A stretch of DNA of 34,672 nucleotides from Clostridia bacterium (GCA_017936925.1 JAGBEP010000027.1:1-34672), one strand, 5' to 3'; positions 15,035-25,091 are shown, numbered from the stretch's first letter. Numbers and translations are program-made. Notes: generated from the sequence alone by a model not told the origin.

Positions 15035-16417
15035 ATGGTAGAATCAATGGATGAAATTGTAAACTTATGTAAGGCGAGAGGATTTGTTTATCCTGGCTCT
15101 GAGATTTATGGAGGGCTTGCTAATACTTGGGATTATGGACCACTAGGTGTCGAACTAAAAAATAATGTAAAAAAAGCATGGATGAAAAAATTTGTACAGG
15201 AAAATAAGTATAATGTTGGACTTGATGCTGCAATATTGATGAACCCAGAAACTTGGGTCGCTTCAGGACATGTTGGAGGATTTTCTGATCCACTTATTGA
15301 TTGCAAAGAATGTAAAACTAGACATAGAGCTGATAAGTTAATTGAAGAATGGGCTCATGAACAAGGAAAAGATATGATTGCTGATGGTATGTCAGATGAA
15401 GAATTAGTTAATTTTATAGTGGAAAATAAAATACCTTGTCCATCATGTGGTAAGACGAATTTTACTGATATTAGAAAATTTAATTTAATGTTTAAAACTT
15501 TTCAGGGTGTAACTGAAGATGCTAAATCTGAAATTTATTTGAGACCTGAAACTGCACAAGGTATATTTGTTAATTTTAAAAATGTACTTCGTACTACTAG
15601 AAGAAAAATGCCAATGGGTATTGCTCAAATTGGTAAATCTTTTAGAAATGAGATAACTCCTGGTAATTTTACTTTTAGAACTAGAGAATTTGAACAAATG
15701 GAACTTGAATTTTTCTGTAAGCCGGGAACTGATTTAGAATGGCACGCTTATTGGAAAAAGTTCTGTGAAGAATGGTTATTAAATTTAGGAATGAAAAAAG
15801 AGAATATAAGATTAAGGGATCACTCACCAGAAGAACTTTCTCATTATAGTAATGGTACTACTGATATAGAATTTTTATTCCCATTTGGATGGGGAGAACT
15901 TTGGGGAATTGCTGATAGAACTGATTTTGATTTAACTCAACATCAAGAGTTTTCTAAACAGGATATGACTTACTTAGATACTGAAACAAATGAAAGATAT
16001 GTTCCTTATTGTATTGAACCTTCACTTGGTGCAGACAGAGTAACTCTTGCATTTTTATGTAATAGTTATGAAAAAGAAAAAATTGCAGAAGGAGATGTTA
16101 GAACGGTTTTAAAATTACATCCAGCTCTTGCTCCTTATAAAGTAGCTGTACTTCCTTTATCTAAAAAATTAAGTGAAAAGTCAGAAGAAATATATGAAAA
16201 ACTTTCTAAATCTTTTATGTGTGATTATGATGAAGCGGGAAGTATTGGAAAAAGATATAGAAGGGAAGATGAGATTGGTACACCTTACTGTGTTACAGTT
16301 GATTTTGATACTTTAGAGGATGAAGCTGTTACTATAAGAGATAGAGATACTATGGAACAAGTAAGAGTTAAAATTGATGAATTAGAAGATTGGATTTCAG
16401 AAAAAATTAAATTTTAA
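15035..16417 (+). CDS. glyS: Glycine--tRNA ligase, homodimeric (alpha2) type
   Basis: This 460-aa class II synthetase is the single-chain type also found in archaea and eukaryotes, not the bacterial alpha/beta heterotetramer. Markers are the N-terminal [14 protein letters not shown] (14-27), Gly-binding [11 protein letters not shown], CxxC pairs at Cys90/93 and Cys135/138 that could hold zinc, motif 2 [22 protein letters not shown] (about 202-223, in parts) and motif 3 [15 protein letters not shown]-terminal anticodon-binding domain (about 360-460, [13 protein letters not shown]) completes it. GGAGG lies 8 nt before the ATG. The gene is controlled by the T-box directly upstream and ends in a terminator shared with the convergent gene. 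Confidence 0.98.
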   Translation: MVESMDEIVNLCKARGFVYPGSEIYGGLANTWDYGPLGVELKNNVKKAWMKKFVQENKYNVGLDAAILMNPETWVASGHVGGFSDPLIDCKECKTRHRADKLIEEWAHEQGKDMIADGMSDEELVNFIVENKIPCPSCGKTNFTDIRKFNLMFKTFQGVTEDAKSEIYLRPETAQGIFVNFKNVLRTTRRKMPMGIAQIGKSFRNEITPGNFTFRTREFEQMELEFFCKPGTDLEWHAYWKKFCEEWLLNLGMKKENIRLRDHSPEELSHYSNGTTDIEFLFPFGWGELWGIADRTDFDLTQHQEFSKQDMTYLDTETNERYVPYCIEPSLGADRVTLAFLCNSYEKEKIAEGDVRTVLKLHPALAPYKVAVLPLSKKLSEKSEEIYEKLSKSFMCDYDEAGSIGKRYRREDEIGTPYCVTVDFDTLEDEAVTIRDRDTMEQVRVKIDELEDWISEKIKF

Positions 16418-16471
16418 TAATTAAATGATTTTGAGATTTATTAAAAAATTAAAAGCTAATATTATAAAACT

Positions 16472-16511
16472 AAAAAGACTTCTCGGGATTGCTCCAGAGA
16501 AGTCCTTTTTT
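16472..16511. terminator. Bidirectional terminator between glyS and the orphan gene
   Basis: An 8-bp stem (16477-16484 with 16497-16504), extendable inward by GGA/TCC, is flanked by AAAAA on the left and TTTTTT on the right, so it can end both convergent transcripts. Confidence 0.85.
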
Positions 16512-16516
16512 AATTG

Positions 16517-16978
16517 TTAGGCCAGAAGTTTGGCCAAGTCAACCGATTCAGATACCAAAGCGGGATTTTCGAGTGTAAATTTGCTTGATTCTGCTCCACA
16601 TGGACAGTTGTTTTGGTAAACAATTTTGCCTTTGTTAAATTGTCCATCTTCAGTGAGATAAATAGTCTGAGTTTGTGGATACTGGTGTATCACGAACTTG
16701 TAGGGAATGAACCCTTTGGTAAAGAAGATGAACCCTTCGATATAGTCAACGTCGATACCGCTGGATAGTTCTTTTTTGCCGTTAACTATAAGAAGTGTGA
16801 AGATGGAGTTGTTTTCGCTCTTCGGATAGAAACCTGTGTAGAGGTGTCCCTTGCCGATGTCAATATTGTATGATCCGTCTTCGTTTTCGCTGATGTTTAC
16901 AGTGCTTGTGTTTAGGTTAATGAGCGGAAAAAAATTGATTAAATGTTTCCGAAGCTCATTAATTTGAAGTTTTTCCAT
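16517..16978 (-). CDS. Unknown 153-aa protein of atypical composition
   Basis: No family is recognised. The 153-aa product has no signal peptide or membrane segment. It appears beta-rich in the middle (SYNIDIGKGHLYTGFYPKSE, IFTLLIVNGKKE, GFIFFTKGFIPYKFVIHQYP), and the C-terminal third contains a lone Cys pair (NCPCG, about 128-132). DNA composition is unlike neighbouring genes, with many G- or C-ending codons, echoing the orphan at 7373-7837. A strong ribosome site (AAGGAGGT, 8 nt before the ATG), its own promoter and a bidirectional terminator isolate it as a single transcription unit. Recent acquisition or selection for high expression are both possible. Confidence 0.75.
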   Translation of the reverse strand: MEKLQINELRKHLINFFPLINLNTSTVNISENEDGSYNIDIGKGHLYTGFYPKSENNSIFTLLIVNGKKELSSGIDVDYIEGFIFFTKGFIPYKFVIHQYPQTQTIYLTEDGQFNKGKIVYQNNCPCGAESSKFTLENPALVSESVDLAKLLA

Positions 16979-17024
16979 AAATGGTACCTCCTTGTTGGTT
17001 GTATAATTAATGTGTACATATAGT

Positions 17025-17053
17025 AGTATACAATATTATGTTAACAAATTCAA
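17025..17053 (-). promoter_or_regulatory. Sigma-A promoter of the orphan gene at 16517-16978
   Basis: On the reverse strand TTGAAT (17048-17053), a 17-bp spacer and TATACT (17025-17030) lie about 47 bp before the start codon. Confidence 0.7.
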
Positions 17054-17094
17054 GATGCGTTTAAAATTAATTTACATAAAAAATATTCTATATA

Positions 17095-17123
17095 TTGTAA
17101 ATTTCTTGAAAATACAGTATAAT
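17095..17123 (+). promoter_or_regulatory. Sigma-A promoter of trpS
   Basis: TTGTAA (17095-17100), a 17-bp spacer and TATAAT (17118-17123) lie about 130 bp before trpS, leaving a leader of roughly 125 nt that contains no T-box sequence. Confidence 0.7.
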
Positions 17124-17158
17124 AGAAGGGATTTATAAAACGAAGGAAGATATAGTAT

Positions 17159-17212
17159 ATGTTAAAGTTTAAGGAGAAGCGATGGCGAATTTTATTTGAT
17201 TTTTGTATTTAA
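17159..17212 (+). CDS. Possible 17-codon leader peptide before trpS
   Basis: An ATG with GAAGGAAG about 9 nt upstream opens a 17-codon frame whose ninth codon is TGG (Trp); it ends 44 bp before trpS. A second AAGGAG-ATG pair inside it encodes only five residues. No terminator or clear alternative hairpin follows, so a classical attenuator is not shown. It could be a translated regulatory uORF or chance. Confidence 0.25.
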   Translation: MLKFKEKRWRILFDFCI

Positions 17213-17256
17213 AAGAAAAATAATTAATAAAAATTAAATAAAAGGAGAGATTAAAA

Positions 17257-18264
17257 ATGAGTAAAAAAATAATGTTAACAGGTGATAGACCAACTGGAAG
17301 ACTTCATATAGGTCATTATTTTGGTTCTTTACAAAATAGAGTGAAAATGCAAAATGAAGTAGATGAATGTTATATATTGGTTGCAGATGTTCAAGCTTTA
17401 ACTGATAATTTTAATAATCCAGAAAAGGTAAGGAGTAATGTTAGAGAAGTAGTAATGGATTATTTAGCAGTTGGCATTGATCCAAAGAAAGCTACTATAT
17501 ATTTACAATCTGAAATTTCAGAGGTAGCAGAACTTACAGTATTTTATTCAAATTTAGTAACGATTGCTAGATTAGAGAGAAATCCTACGGTAAAAACAGA
17601 AATAGCTCAAAAAAGAGATGTTTTTGGAGAGAGTGTAACTTATGGATTTTTAGGGTATCCGGTAAGCCAAGCTGCGGATATAACAGCTTTTGATGCTACT
17701 ATTGTTCCAGTAGGAGAAGATCAACTTCCTTTAATAGAACAATGTAGAGAGATTGTTAGAAAATTTAATAGTATATATGGAGAAGTTTTAAGAGAACCAG
17801 AGGCAGTTCTTTCTTCTACTAAGAGAATTAAAGGATTAGATGGAAATGAGAAAATGGGTAAATCGTTAGGAAATGCTATTTATCTATCTGATTCAGAAGA
17901 AGAAATTACAAGAAAAGTTATGGGCGCTGTTACTGATCCTAATAGAATTAGAAAAGATGATAAGGGAAATCCTGATGTTTGTATGGTTTCTTATTATCAT
18001 AACTTATTTAGTTCTGATGAAGAATGTAAAAAAGTTTGCACAGAATGCAAAGCTGGGGCTAGAGGATGTGTTGCTTGCAAAAAGCAACTTACTAAAAATA
18101 TTATAGACTTTTTAAGACCTATTAGAGAAAAAAGAGCTTATTATGAAGCTCATCCAGAAGAAGTAGATAAAATTTTATATGAAGGAACTCAAAAAGCTAA
18201 AGCTAAGGCTGAAGCTACTATGAAAAAAGTTAAAAAGGCTATGAAGCTTGATTATTTTGAATAG
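17257..18264 (+). CDS. trpS: Tryptophan--tRNA ligase
   Basis: TrpRS (335 aa, class Ic) charges tRNA-Trp. It shows the HIGH motif at 17-20 (within GDRPTGRLHIGH), the Trp/ATP pocket (PVGEDQLPLIEQCREIVRKFN, about 151-171, in parts) and the KMSKS loop as KMGKS (199-203). A Cys-rich stretch with several CxxC-like pairs (about 256-275) is seen in some clostridial TrpRS. AGGAGAG lies 7 nt before the ATG. Most Gram-positive trpS genes carry a T-box; this leader does not, although it contains a short frame with a Trp codon. obgE follows after 27 bp, so the two are probably co-transcribed. Confidence 0.97.
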   Translation: MSKKIMLTGDRPTGRLHIGHYFGSLQNRVKMQNEVDECYILVADVQALTDNFNNPEKVRSNVREVVMDYLAVGIDPKKATIYLQSEISEVAELTVFYSNLVTIARLERNPTVKTEIAQKRDVFGESVTYGFLGYPVSQAADITAFDATIVPVGEDQLPLIEQCREIVRKFNSIYGEVLREPEAVLSSTKRIKGLDGNEKMGKSLGNAIYLSDSEEEITRKVMGAVTDPNRIRKDDKGNPDVCMVSYYHNLFSSDEECKKVCTECKAGARGCVACKKQLTKNIIDFLRPIREKRAYYEAHPEEVDKILYEGTQKAKAKAEATMKKVKKAMKLDYFE

Positions 18265-18279
18265 GTTTTATATTTATAA

Positions 18280-19567
<1,288 letters not shown>

Positions 19568-19569
<2 letters not shown>

Positions 19570-19611
19570 AAATAAAAGAGGCTTATTAATATTAAGTCTC
19601 TTTTATTTTTA
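19568..19611. terminator. Bidirectional terminator between obgE and the starch-binding-module gene
   Basis: A long AT-rich stem (about 19568-19585 with 19592-19610, with a G-U pair) has an A-rich left flank and a T-rich right flank, fitting use from both convergent genes. Confidence 0.8.
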
Positions 19612-19645
19612 ATAAATGTATTTATATTGAAAAAATTATGAAAAA

Positions 19646-20527
19646 CTAATTTTCATCTTCATTGAAGTTTAAGCTTGTTTTTATAAGCTTGATTAGTTTT
19701 GAAAAAGCTGTTTTTGTGCTTTTAAATAATACATTGAAAAATGATGTAATTTTTTCTGCTGGAGTAATATTATCCATTTTTACAATTGATTTTTCTTCAA
19801 TATTTGCAACTTTTTGTGGGTGGTCTTGAATATCTTTCATTATTGAATTTACATATAAAGATCCTGTTGTTACTTTATCTTCATCAAAAGCTTTTACTGA
19901 TTCAGCTTTTGCTTTTTCAGTTATTTCAGCAAATGCAGTTAAAGTTGATTCCTTAGGTTCTTCTGATTTTATAACAGCTTCTTGTACAATGCTTTCAGTT
20001 TTATTTGTAGAATCTAATTTTATTTGAGTAACTATAGTGTCATCTGGAATAGCTTGTTTACTAATATCTTCTAAATCAACGGTTTTATAAAATTCAACAG
20101 AATTTGAAGATAATACAGATGTTTCTAAAATATCTTCTGATTCTTTTTCATCTTCCTCTGATCCAAATAGTTCAAATTTTACTTCTTTGCTTGTGTCTGC
20201 TAAAGTTTTAAAAGAAAGAATTTCTTCATTTTCTTGAATTGGTAATATATAGTTAGAGTAATTATTGTTATCCCATTCACCATTATTATTTCTGAAACAG
20301 AATTGAAGATTTTCACCAGATTCTACTTTTATTGTTGCTAAATATCCGAATGTTGATGGTTTCATTTTGATTTCTGATTTGTTTTCCCAATTGCTTCCAT
20401 ATCCATATGAAATGTAAACTTCGTCTGTTAGATTGTTTGAAAATAGAAAACCTTTATATAATAACACAATTTCTTGGTCTTCATAAATTGTATCTTTATT
20501 TATATATATATCTTTTGTAAAATCCAT
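19646..20527 (-). CDS. Protein with N-terminal starch-binding module (CBM25/53-like), no signal peptide
   Basis: This 293-aa protein starts with a CBM25/53-like carbohydrate-binding module (about 10-98). Markers are the strand VYISYGYGSNWEN and the hallmark FCFRNNNGEWDNNN (about 76-89), which in family members binds alpha-glucan such as starch or glycogen. An acidic, Glu/Ser/Thr-rich, probably disordered linker follows (about 110-250). It ends in an amphipathic helical segment (SFFNVLFKSTKTAFSKLIKL, about 261-280) that might associate with membrane or partner proteins. No signal peptide is visible, so it is probably cytoplasmic, in contrast to secreted amylases carrying this module; a glycogen-associated role is inferred. 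AGGAG lies 7 nt before the ATG. It has its own promoter, divergent from lexA. Confidence 0.75.
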   Translation of the reverse strand: MDFTKDIYINKDTIYEDQEIVLLYKGFLFSNNLTDEVYISYGYGSNWENKSEIKMKPSTFGYLATIKVESGENLQFCFRNNNGEWDNNNYSNYILPIQENEEILSFKTLADTSKEVKFELFGSEEDEKESEDILETSVLSSNSVEFYKTVDLEDISKQAIPDDTIVTQIKLDSTNKTESIVQEAVIKSEEPKESTLTAFAEITEKAKAESVKAFDEDKVTTGSLYVNSIMKDIQDHPQKVANIEEKSIVKMDNITPAEKITSFFNVLFKSTKTAFSKLIKLIKTSLNFNEDEN

Positions 20528-20540
20528 ATTTTTCTCCTAA

Positions 20541-20614
20541 ATATAATATTTATTAAGATTATATTATTTAATTCTTTCTTTTTCAACAAAATATAATATC
20601 ATTAAGATTATATT
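20541..20614. repeat. Pair of 24-25-bp direct repeats with internal dyad, 50 bp apart
   Basis: Copies at 20541-20565 and 20591-20614 share ATATAATAT, a 2-3-nt variable part, then ATTAAGATTATATT. Each has ATATAAT facing ATTATAT. The first overlaps the -10 box of the starch-binding-module gene, and the second lies just upstream of its -35 box. They could be operators of an unknown regulator. Confidence 0.55.
20558..20586 (-). promoter_or_regulatory. Sigma-A promoter of the starch-binding-module gene
   Basis: On the reverse strand TTGAAA (20581-20586), a 17-bp spacer and TATAAT (20558-20563) lie 31 bp before the start codon, within the direct-repeat pair. Confidence 0.75.
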
Positions 20615-20677
20615 TTAGTTACAAAATTACAAAAATGTGACAAAAAAATAACAAAAAAGTTTTTATAACAAAAAAGA

Positions 20678-20716
20678 AAACTTTTGTTTGACAAATAAAA
20701 GTTTATATGTTATTAT
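20678..20716 (+). promoter_or_regulatory. lexA promoter with LexA-like operator
   Basis: TTGACA (20688-20693), a 17-bp spacer and TATTAT (20711-20716) form a sigma-A promoter. The perfect dyad AAAC-TTTT-GTTT (20678-20689) overlaps the -35 box. It has the N4 spacing of the Gram-positive LexA box (GAAC-N4-GTTC/T) with weaker outer bases, consistent with autoregulation. Confidence 0.65.
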
Positions 20717-20747
20717 CATTTCGAAAATAATATTAGGAGTGATGAAA

Positions 20748-21410
20748 TTGAAGAAAAAAGATCCAAATGCGTTAAATAAAAGAGAAAAAGCAATACTAAG
20801 ATTTATTGAAAAACAAATAAAATTGAAAGGATATCCACCTTCAGTTAGAGAAATAGGTAAAGCAGTTGATTTAAAATCTACAGCTACTGTACATGGATAT
20901 TTGAATCAATTAGAAGAAAAAGGATATATTAAAAAAGAACAACAAAAGGGTAGAACTTTAAAATTATTAAAAGGAGGAGCTCTAGAGGGTCAAGAAACAT
21001 TTACTCCTGAAGAAAAATCTGTTTATGCAGAAAAAGAATTAGTTGAAGTTCCAGTTATAGGAAAAATAACTGCTGGTGCACCAATTCTTGCTGTTGAAAA
21101 TGTAACAGATACTTTCCCAATTCCAATTGATTTTGTTGGAAATTCTGAAAGCTTTATGCTTACTGTTAGAGGAGAAAGTATGATTGAAGCTGGAATTTTA
21201 GATGGTGATTATATATTAGTAAAAAAACAAAATGTAGCAAATAATGGAGAAATTGTTGTAGCTTTAATTGAAGATGAAGCTACAGTAAAAACTTTTTATA
21301 AAGAAAAAGGTTATATAAGATTACAACCAGAAAATTCTACAATGGAACCAATTATTGTTCCTGATTGTAAGATATTAGGAAAAGTGGCTGGTGTGTTTAG
21401 AAAAATGTAA
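20748..21410 (+). CDS. lexA: LexA repressor
   Basis: LexA represses the SOS regulon and cleaves itself when RecA filaments form. This 220-aa protein has an N-terminal winged helix-turn-helix (about 8-72, [23 protein letters not shown] in parts) and a C-terminal S24 protease domain. The cleavage site is Ala109-Gly110 (KITAGAP), with the catalytic dyad Ser144 (RGESM) and Lys181 (TVKTF). TTG at 20748 is chosen because GGAG lies 8 nt upstream; an in-frame ATG at 20742 is only 2 nt from that site but remains possible. A LexA-like operator overlaps the promoter. It converges on mutS2 through a bidirectional terminator. Confidence 0.95.
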   Translation: MKKKDPNALNKREKAILRFIEKQIKLKGYPPSVREIGKAVDLKSTATVHGYLNQLEEKGYIKKEQQKGRTLKLLKGGALEGQETFTPEEKSVYAEKELVEVPVIGKITAGAPILAVENVTDTFPIPIDFVGNSESFMLTVRGESMIEAGILDGDYILVKKQNVANNGEIVVALIEDEATVKTFYKEKGYIRLQPENSTMEPIIVPDCKILGKVAGVFRKM

Positions 21411-21425
21411 TTATAAAATAAAATG

Positions 21426-21460
21426 GGCTATACATGTATGTGTATAGCCGTTTTTATTTT
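21426..21460. terminator. Bidirectional terminator between lexA and mutS2
   Basis: A perfect 9-bp stem (21426-21434 with 21441-21449) is followed by TTTTTATTTT on the forward strand and ATTTTATTTT on the reverse strand. The reverse-strand mutS2 stop codon lies in the forward T run. Confidence 0.85.
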
Positions 21461-23799
21461 ATTTCAACTATTGTAACTCCCATTTCACCTTCACCATATG
21501 TTCCGTATCTAAAAGATTTTGCATGCGGATGAGTTTTTAAGTATTTTTGAATTCCTTTACCTAAAATTCCAGTACCTTTTCCATGTACAATTCTAACTGA
21601 TTCTAATTTAGAAAGTGCGGCGTTATCTAAAAATTTGTCTACTAAAAATATTGATTCTTCTATATTCATTCCTATTAGATTTAATTCTGTTTCTACTTTT
21701 TTAGGGGTAAACTGAGTATGTTTTTTATGTGTGATTTCTGTTTTGGGTGCTGTAGTAGTTTCATTTTTTATTTTTGTTAATTGTGAAATTGGTAGATTTG
21801 TTTTTATATTATCTATTTGAATATTAACTTTTTTTGCTTGATTTGGATAACTAAGAATAGTTCCATTTTTATTAAAAGATGGTATAAAAACAATTAAACC
21901 TGGTTTTATTTCTGATTCAGCAATAGTATTAGATTCTTCTTGCGTAATTTTAGTACTTTCAGTTGTTTTTGATATTTTATCAGATAGTTTTTTTCTTAAT
22001 GAGTTTAATTTTTTATAATCTTGACCTGAGTTTTCCATTTCTTTTATTATTTCATTTGCATCTTGCTTAGCTTGAAGTAAAATTTCTTTTGCTTCTTGTT
22101 TAGATTTTTGTATATATTCTTTTTTATGAGTAGCAAGATCTTCTGTTTCGTTTTGAAGTTTTTCTTTTAGTATAGATATTTCTTTTGATTCTTTTAAAAT
22201 TTTTTCTTTTTCAGATTCTATTAATGCTTTTGAATCATAAATTTCTTTTAGTAAGTCTTCAATTTTTGCAGTATCAGAATTGAGCAACGTTTTTGCATTT
22301 TCTAAAATTGATGTATCTAGTCCAAGTTTTTGACTTATAGCAAATGCATTACTTTTTCCTGGAACACCTATTAATAGACGGTAAGTAGGAGATAGAGTTT
22401 CTAAATCAAATTCACAGCTGGCATTTTCGATTCCTTCAGTTAGTAAAGCATATTCTTTTAGATTTTGATAGTGTGTAGTTGCTACTGTTAAAATATTTCT
22501 ACTTTTAAGATCTTCTAGAATACTTTGAGCAAGACACGCTCCTTCAATAGGATCGGTTCCAGATCCTAATTCATCTACTAAAACCAAACTGTTGGATGTA
22601 CTATCTCTTAATATGTTAATAATGTGTGTCATGTGAGAGGAGAACGTGCTTAGAGATTCTAAAATACTTTGTTCGTCTCCAATATCTGCAAAGACATTAT
22701 CACATATAAAGATTGAGCTTTCAGCAGATGCTGGAATATGCATACCACTACACGTCATTAATGTTAAAAGTCCAATTGTTTTTAGTGTTACTGTTTTTCC
22801 ACCAGTATTTGGTCCTGTTATTAAAAGACAAGAAAAATTTTGACCAATGTTAACTGTTATGGGTACTGCTTTTTCTGGGTTTAATAATGGATGTATGGCG
22901 TTTTTTAAATGAATAATTTTTTTGTTATTGATTTGTGGACAATTGCTATTTGTAGATTTTGAATATTTTGCTTTTGAAAATATAAAATCTATAATTCCAA
23001 CTAGGTTATATGTATTTTCTAGTTCATCTGTAATGTCAAAAAATAGAGAAGAAAGTTTTTGTAATATTTTTTCTATTTCTATATTTTCTTTAATTTGTAG
23101 GTCAGATAATGTATTGTTTAGTTCAAATATACTTAGTGGTTCAATAAAAAGTGTTGAACCGCTTGTAGAAGTATCATGTATGAATCCTTTTATTTCTGAT
23201 TTATATTCAGCTTTTACTGGTACAACGAATCTACCTTGTCTAATTGTTATAATGGAATCTTGAAGATATTTACTATTTAATAATGCTTGTAATTTTGATT
23301 TGATTTCTTTTTGAATATTTTTCATGGAGATTCGTATATTATATAATTCTGATGATGCTCTATCATCTAAATTTTGTTCATCTACTATACTTGATGATAT
23401 TTTTTCTTCAATATTAGTATTGGTGTATAGATGGTCAAAGTAATTTAGTAGAGAATCAGTTTGGTTTAGTTCTTTATCAAAATAATATTCTTTTAAGTTT
23501 CTACTTGTTTTTAGTAAAGCTGTTATTTCTAACAAAGATTTTATTGAAAGAAATTGTTGATTTTTTAGACTTAAAATGTGAGATTCAATATTGTTAAGTT
23601 CATTTAAAGGTGGATTACCACTTCTATAAAGAAGACTGACTGCTTCAGTTGTTTCATTTAAAGCTTTTTCTACTTTTTTGTAATCTTTTAGTGGAACTAT
23701 ACTTATACAATTTGATTTACCTAAATTTGTTATTGCAAATTTAGATAGTATATTTTTAATTTTATTAAATTCTAATTTTTCTAAATAAATGTCTTGCAA
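21454..23799 (-). CDS. mutS2: MutS2 family ATPase with Smr domain
   Basis: MutS2 proteins suppress homologous recombination or act at collided ribosomes; they are not mismatch-repair MutS. This 781-aa protein has the helical core (about 1-290), ATPase Walker A GPNTGGKT (329-336) and Walker B LVLVDE (405-410). A long coiled coil (about 520-620), a KOW-like segment (KPGLIVFIPSFNKNGTI) and a C-terminal Smr domain (about 705-781) with HGKGTGILGKGI follow. The usual Smr LDLR motif reads LNLI here, which may weaken nuclease activity. Translation starts at TTG behind GGAG (7 nt); no nearby ATG fits. It is divergent from mreB with its own promoter. Confidence 0.97.
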   Translation of the reverse strand: MQDIYLEKLEFNKIKNILSKFAITNLGKSNCISIVPLKDYKKVEKALNETTEAVSLLYRSGNPPLNELNNIESHILSLKNQQFLSIKSLLEITALLKTSRNLKEYYFDKELNQTDSLLNYFDHLYTNTNIEEKISSSIVDEQNLDDRASSELYNIRISMKNIQKEIKSKLQALLNSKYLQDSIITIRQGRFVVPVKAEYKSEIKGFIHDTSTSGSTLFIEPLSIFELNNTLSDLQIKENIEIEKILQKLSSLFFDITDELENTYNLVGIIDFIFSKAKYSKSTNSNCPQINNKKIIHLKNAIHPLLNPEKAVPITVNIGQNFSCLLITGPNTGGKTVTLKTIGLLTLMTCSGMHIPASAESSIFICDNVFADIGDEQSILESLSTFSSHMTHIINILRDSTSNSLVLVDELGSGTDPIEGACLAQSILEDLKSRNILTVATTHYQNLKEYALLTEGIENASCEFDLETLSPTYRLLIGVPGKSNAFAISQKLGLDTSILENAKTLLNSDTAKIEDLLKEIYDSKALIESEKEKILKESKEISILKEKLQNETEDLATHKKEYIQKSKQEAKEILLQAKQDANEIIKEMENSGQDYKKLNSLRKKLSDKISKTTESTKITQEESNTIAESEIKPGLIVFIPSFNKNGTILSYPNQAKKVNIQIDNIKTNLPISQLTKIKNETTTAPKTEITHKKHTQFTPKKVETELNLIGMNIEESIFLVDKFLDNAALSKLESVRIVHGKGTGILGKGIQKYLKTHPHAKSFRYGTYGEGEMGVTIVEIK

Positions 23800-23855
23800 T
23801 TTTTTCTCCTTTTTGGTTATATACTATAGATTTTGTATATTAAAATATTTTTATG

Positions 23856-23884
23856 ATTATCTCATAAAAAACTTGGAAATTCAA
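23856..23884 (-). promoter_or_regulatory. Sigma-A promoter of mutS2
   Basis: On the reverse strand TTGAAT (23879-23884), a 17-bp spacer and GATAAT (23856-23861) lie about 57 bp before the TTG start. The rest of 23800-24101 is AT-rich and holds only this and the mreB promoter. Confidence 0.65.
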
Positions 23885-24026
23885 TTAAATATGTGAATTT
23901 GAACAAAAAATGGAATAATTTTGAAATAAAAAACATAAAATAAATTTTATAAAGAGGCAATAAATGATGATTACTAGGATAGAACGATTTTGCGTTTTTA
24001 GAGTAATAAAAATCTAATAAAATCGA

Positions 24027-24055
24027 TTGAATTTTAAAAAGAAGTGTAATATAAT
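24027..24055 (+). promoter_or_regulatory. Sigma-A promoter of mreB
   Basis: TTGAAT (24027-24032), a 17-bp spacer and TATAAT (24050-24055) lie 46 bp before the mreB start. Confidence 0.8.
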
Positions 24056-24101
24056 CGTAACAGGTTTGTAAAAAATGTGTAAATGAGAAAGGAAGATTCG
24101 G

Positions 24102-25091
24102 ATGTTTGGACAAGATATAGGTATAGATTTAGGAACAGCTACAGTTATTGCATATATTAAAGGTAAAGGAATTGTACTTAGAGAACCTTCTGTTGTTGCT
24201 GTTAATAATACAACAGGAGAGGTTTTAGCTGTTGGACATGAGGCTAGACGAATGCTTGGAAGAACACCTGGAAATATAGTTGCGACAAGACCTTTAAGAG
24301 ATGGAGTTATTTCAGATTATACTGTTACAGAAAAGATGCTTAAATATTTTATTAGTAAAATAGGTGGTAAATTTTTATTTGCTCCAAGAATAATGATTTG
24401 TATACCATCACAAGTAACAGAGGTTGAAAAAAAAGCTGTTATAGATGCAGCTTCTAATGCCGGGGCTAGAAAAGTTTATTTGATTGAAGAACCTATTGCT
24501 GCTGCTATAGGTGCAGGTATAGATATTTCAAAGCCTTGTGGAAATATGATTGTTGATATAGGCGGAGGAACTACTGATATTGCAGTTATTTCTCTAGGTG
24601 GCTCAGTTGTTAGTTCATCAATAAAAGTTGCTGGTGATAAGTTTGATGAAGCTATTGTTAGATTTATAAAAAGAAAATATAATGTAATGGTTGGAGAAAG
24701 AACAGCTGAAGACTTAAAAGTAAATGTCGGATGTGTTTATCCTAAGATGCAAGATGTTGAGATGGATATTAGGGGAAGAGATTTAATTACTGGACTTCCT
24801 AGAACACTTACGATACATTCTAGTGAAATGATGGAAGCTTTAGAAGAACCAGTTAATATGATTATTGATGCAGTTCATAGCGTTTTAGAAAAAACGCCTC
24901 CAGAACTTGCAGCTGATATAAGTGATAGAGGAATTTATATGACTGGCGGGGGATGTTTAATTGATGGTTTAGATAAACTTTTACAGGAGAGAACAGGAAT
25001 AAATGTTATGATTGCAGAAGATGCTGTATCATGTGTTGCTTTAGGAACAGGTAAAGCTTTGGATAACTTAGATACAATAGATAGAAAATAA
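24102..25091 (+). CDS. mreB: Rod shape-determining protein MreB/Mbl
   Basis: MreB is the bacterial actin that guides lateral cell-wall synthesis in rods. This 329-aa protein has phosphate loop 1 GIDLGTATV (7-15), the LIEEP segment (127-131), phosphate loop 2 DIGGGTTDIAV (152-162) and the adenosine-binding region ending in MTGGGCLIDGLDKLL. Length is typical. AAAGGAAG lies 6 nt before the ATG. It stands alone with its own promoter and terminator and lacks mreC/mreD, so it may be the Mbl or MreBH paralogue; sequence alone does not decide this. Confidence 0.95.
   Translation: MFGQDIGIDLGTATVIAYIKGKGIVLREPSVVAVNNTTGEVLAVGHEARRMLGRTPGNIVATRPLRDGVISDYTVTEKMLKYFISKIGGKFLFAPRIMICIPSQVTEVEKKAVIDAASNAGARKVYLIEEPIAAAIGAGIDISKPCGNMIVDIGGGTTDIAVISLGGSVVSSSIKVAGDKFDEAIVRFIKRKYNVMVGERTAEDLKVNVGCVYPKMQDVEMDIRGRDLITGLPRTLTIHSSEMMEALEEPVNMIIDAVHSVLEKTPPELAADISDRGIYMTGGGCLIDGLDKLLQERTGINVMIAEDAVSCVALGTGKALDNLDTIDRK

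Noticed and set aside
22646..23263. 65- and 113-codon forward frames inside mutS2
   Set aside because: They are antisense to the conserved MutS2 core and ATPase, without ribosome sites.
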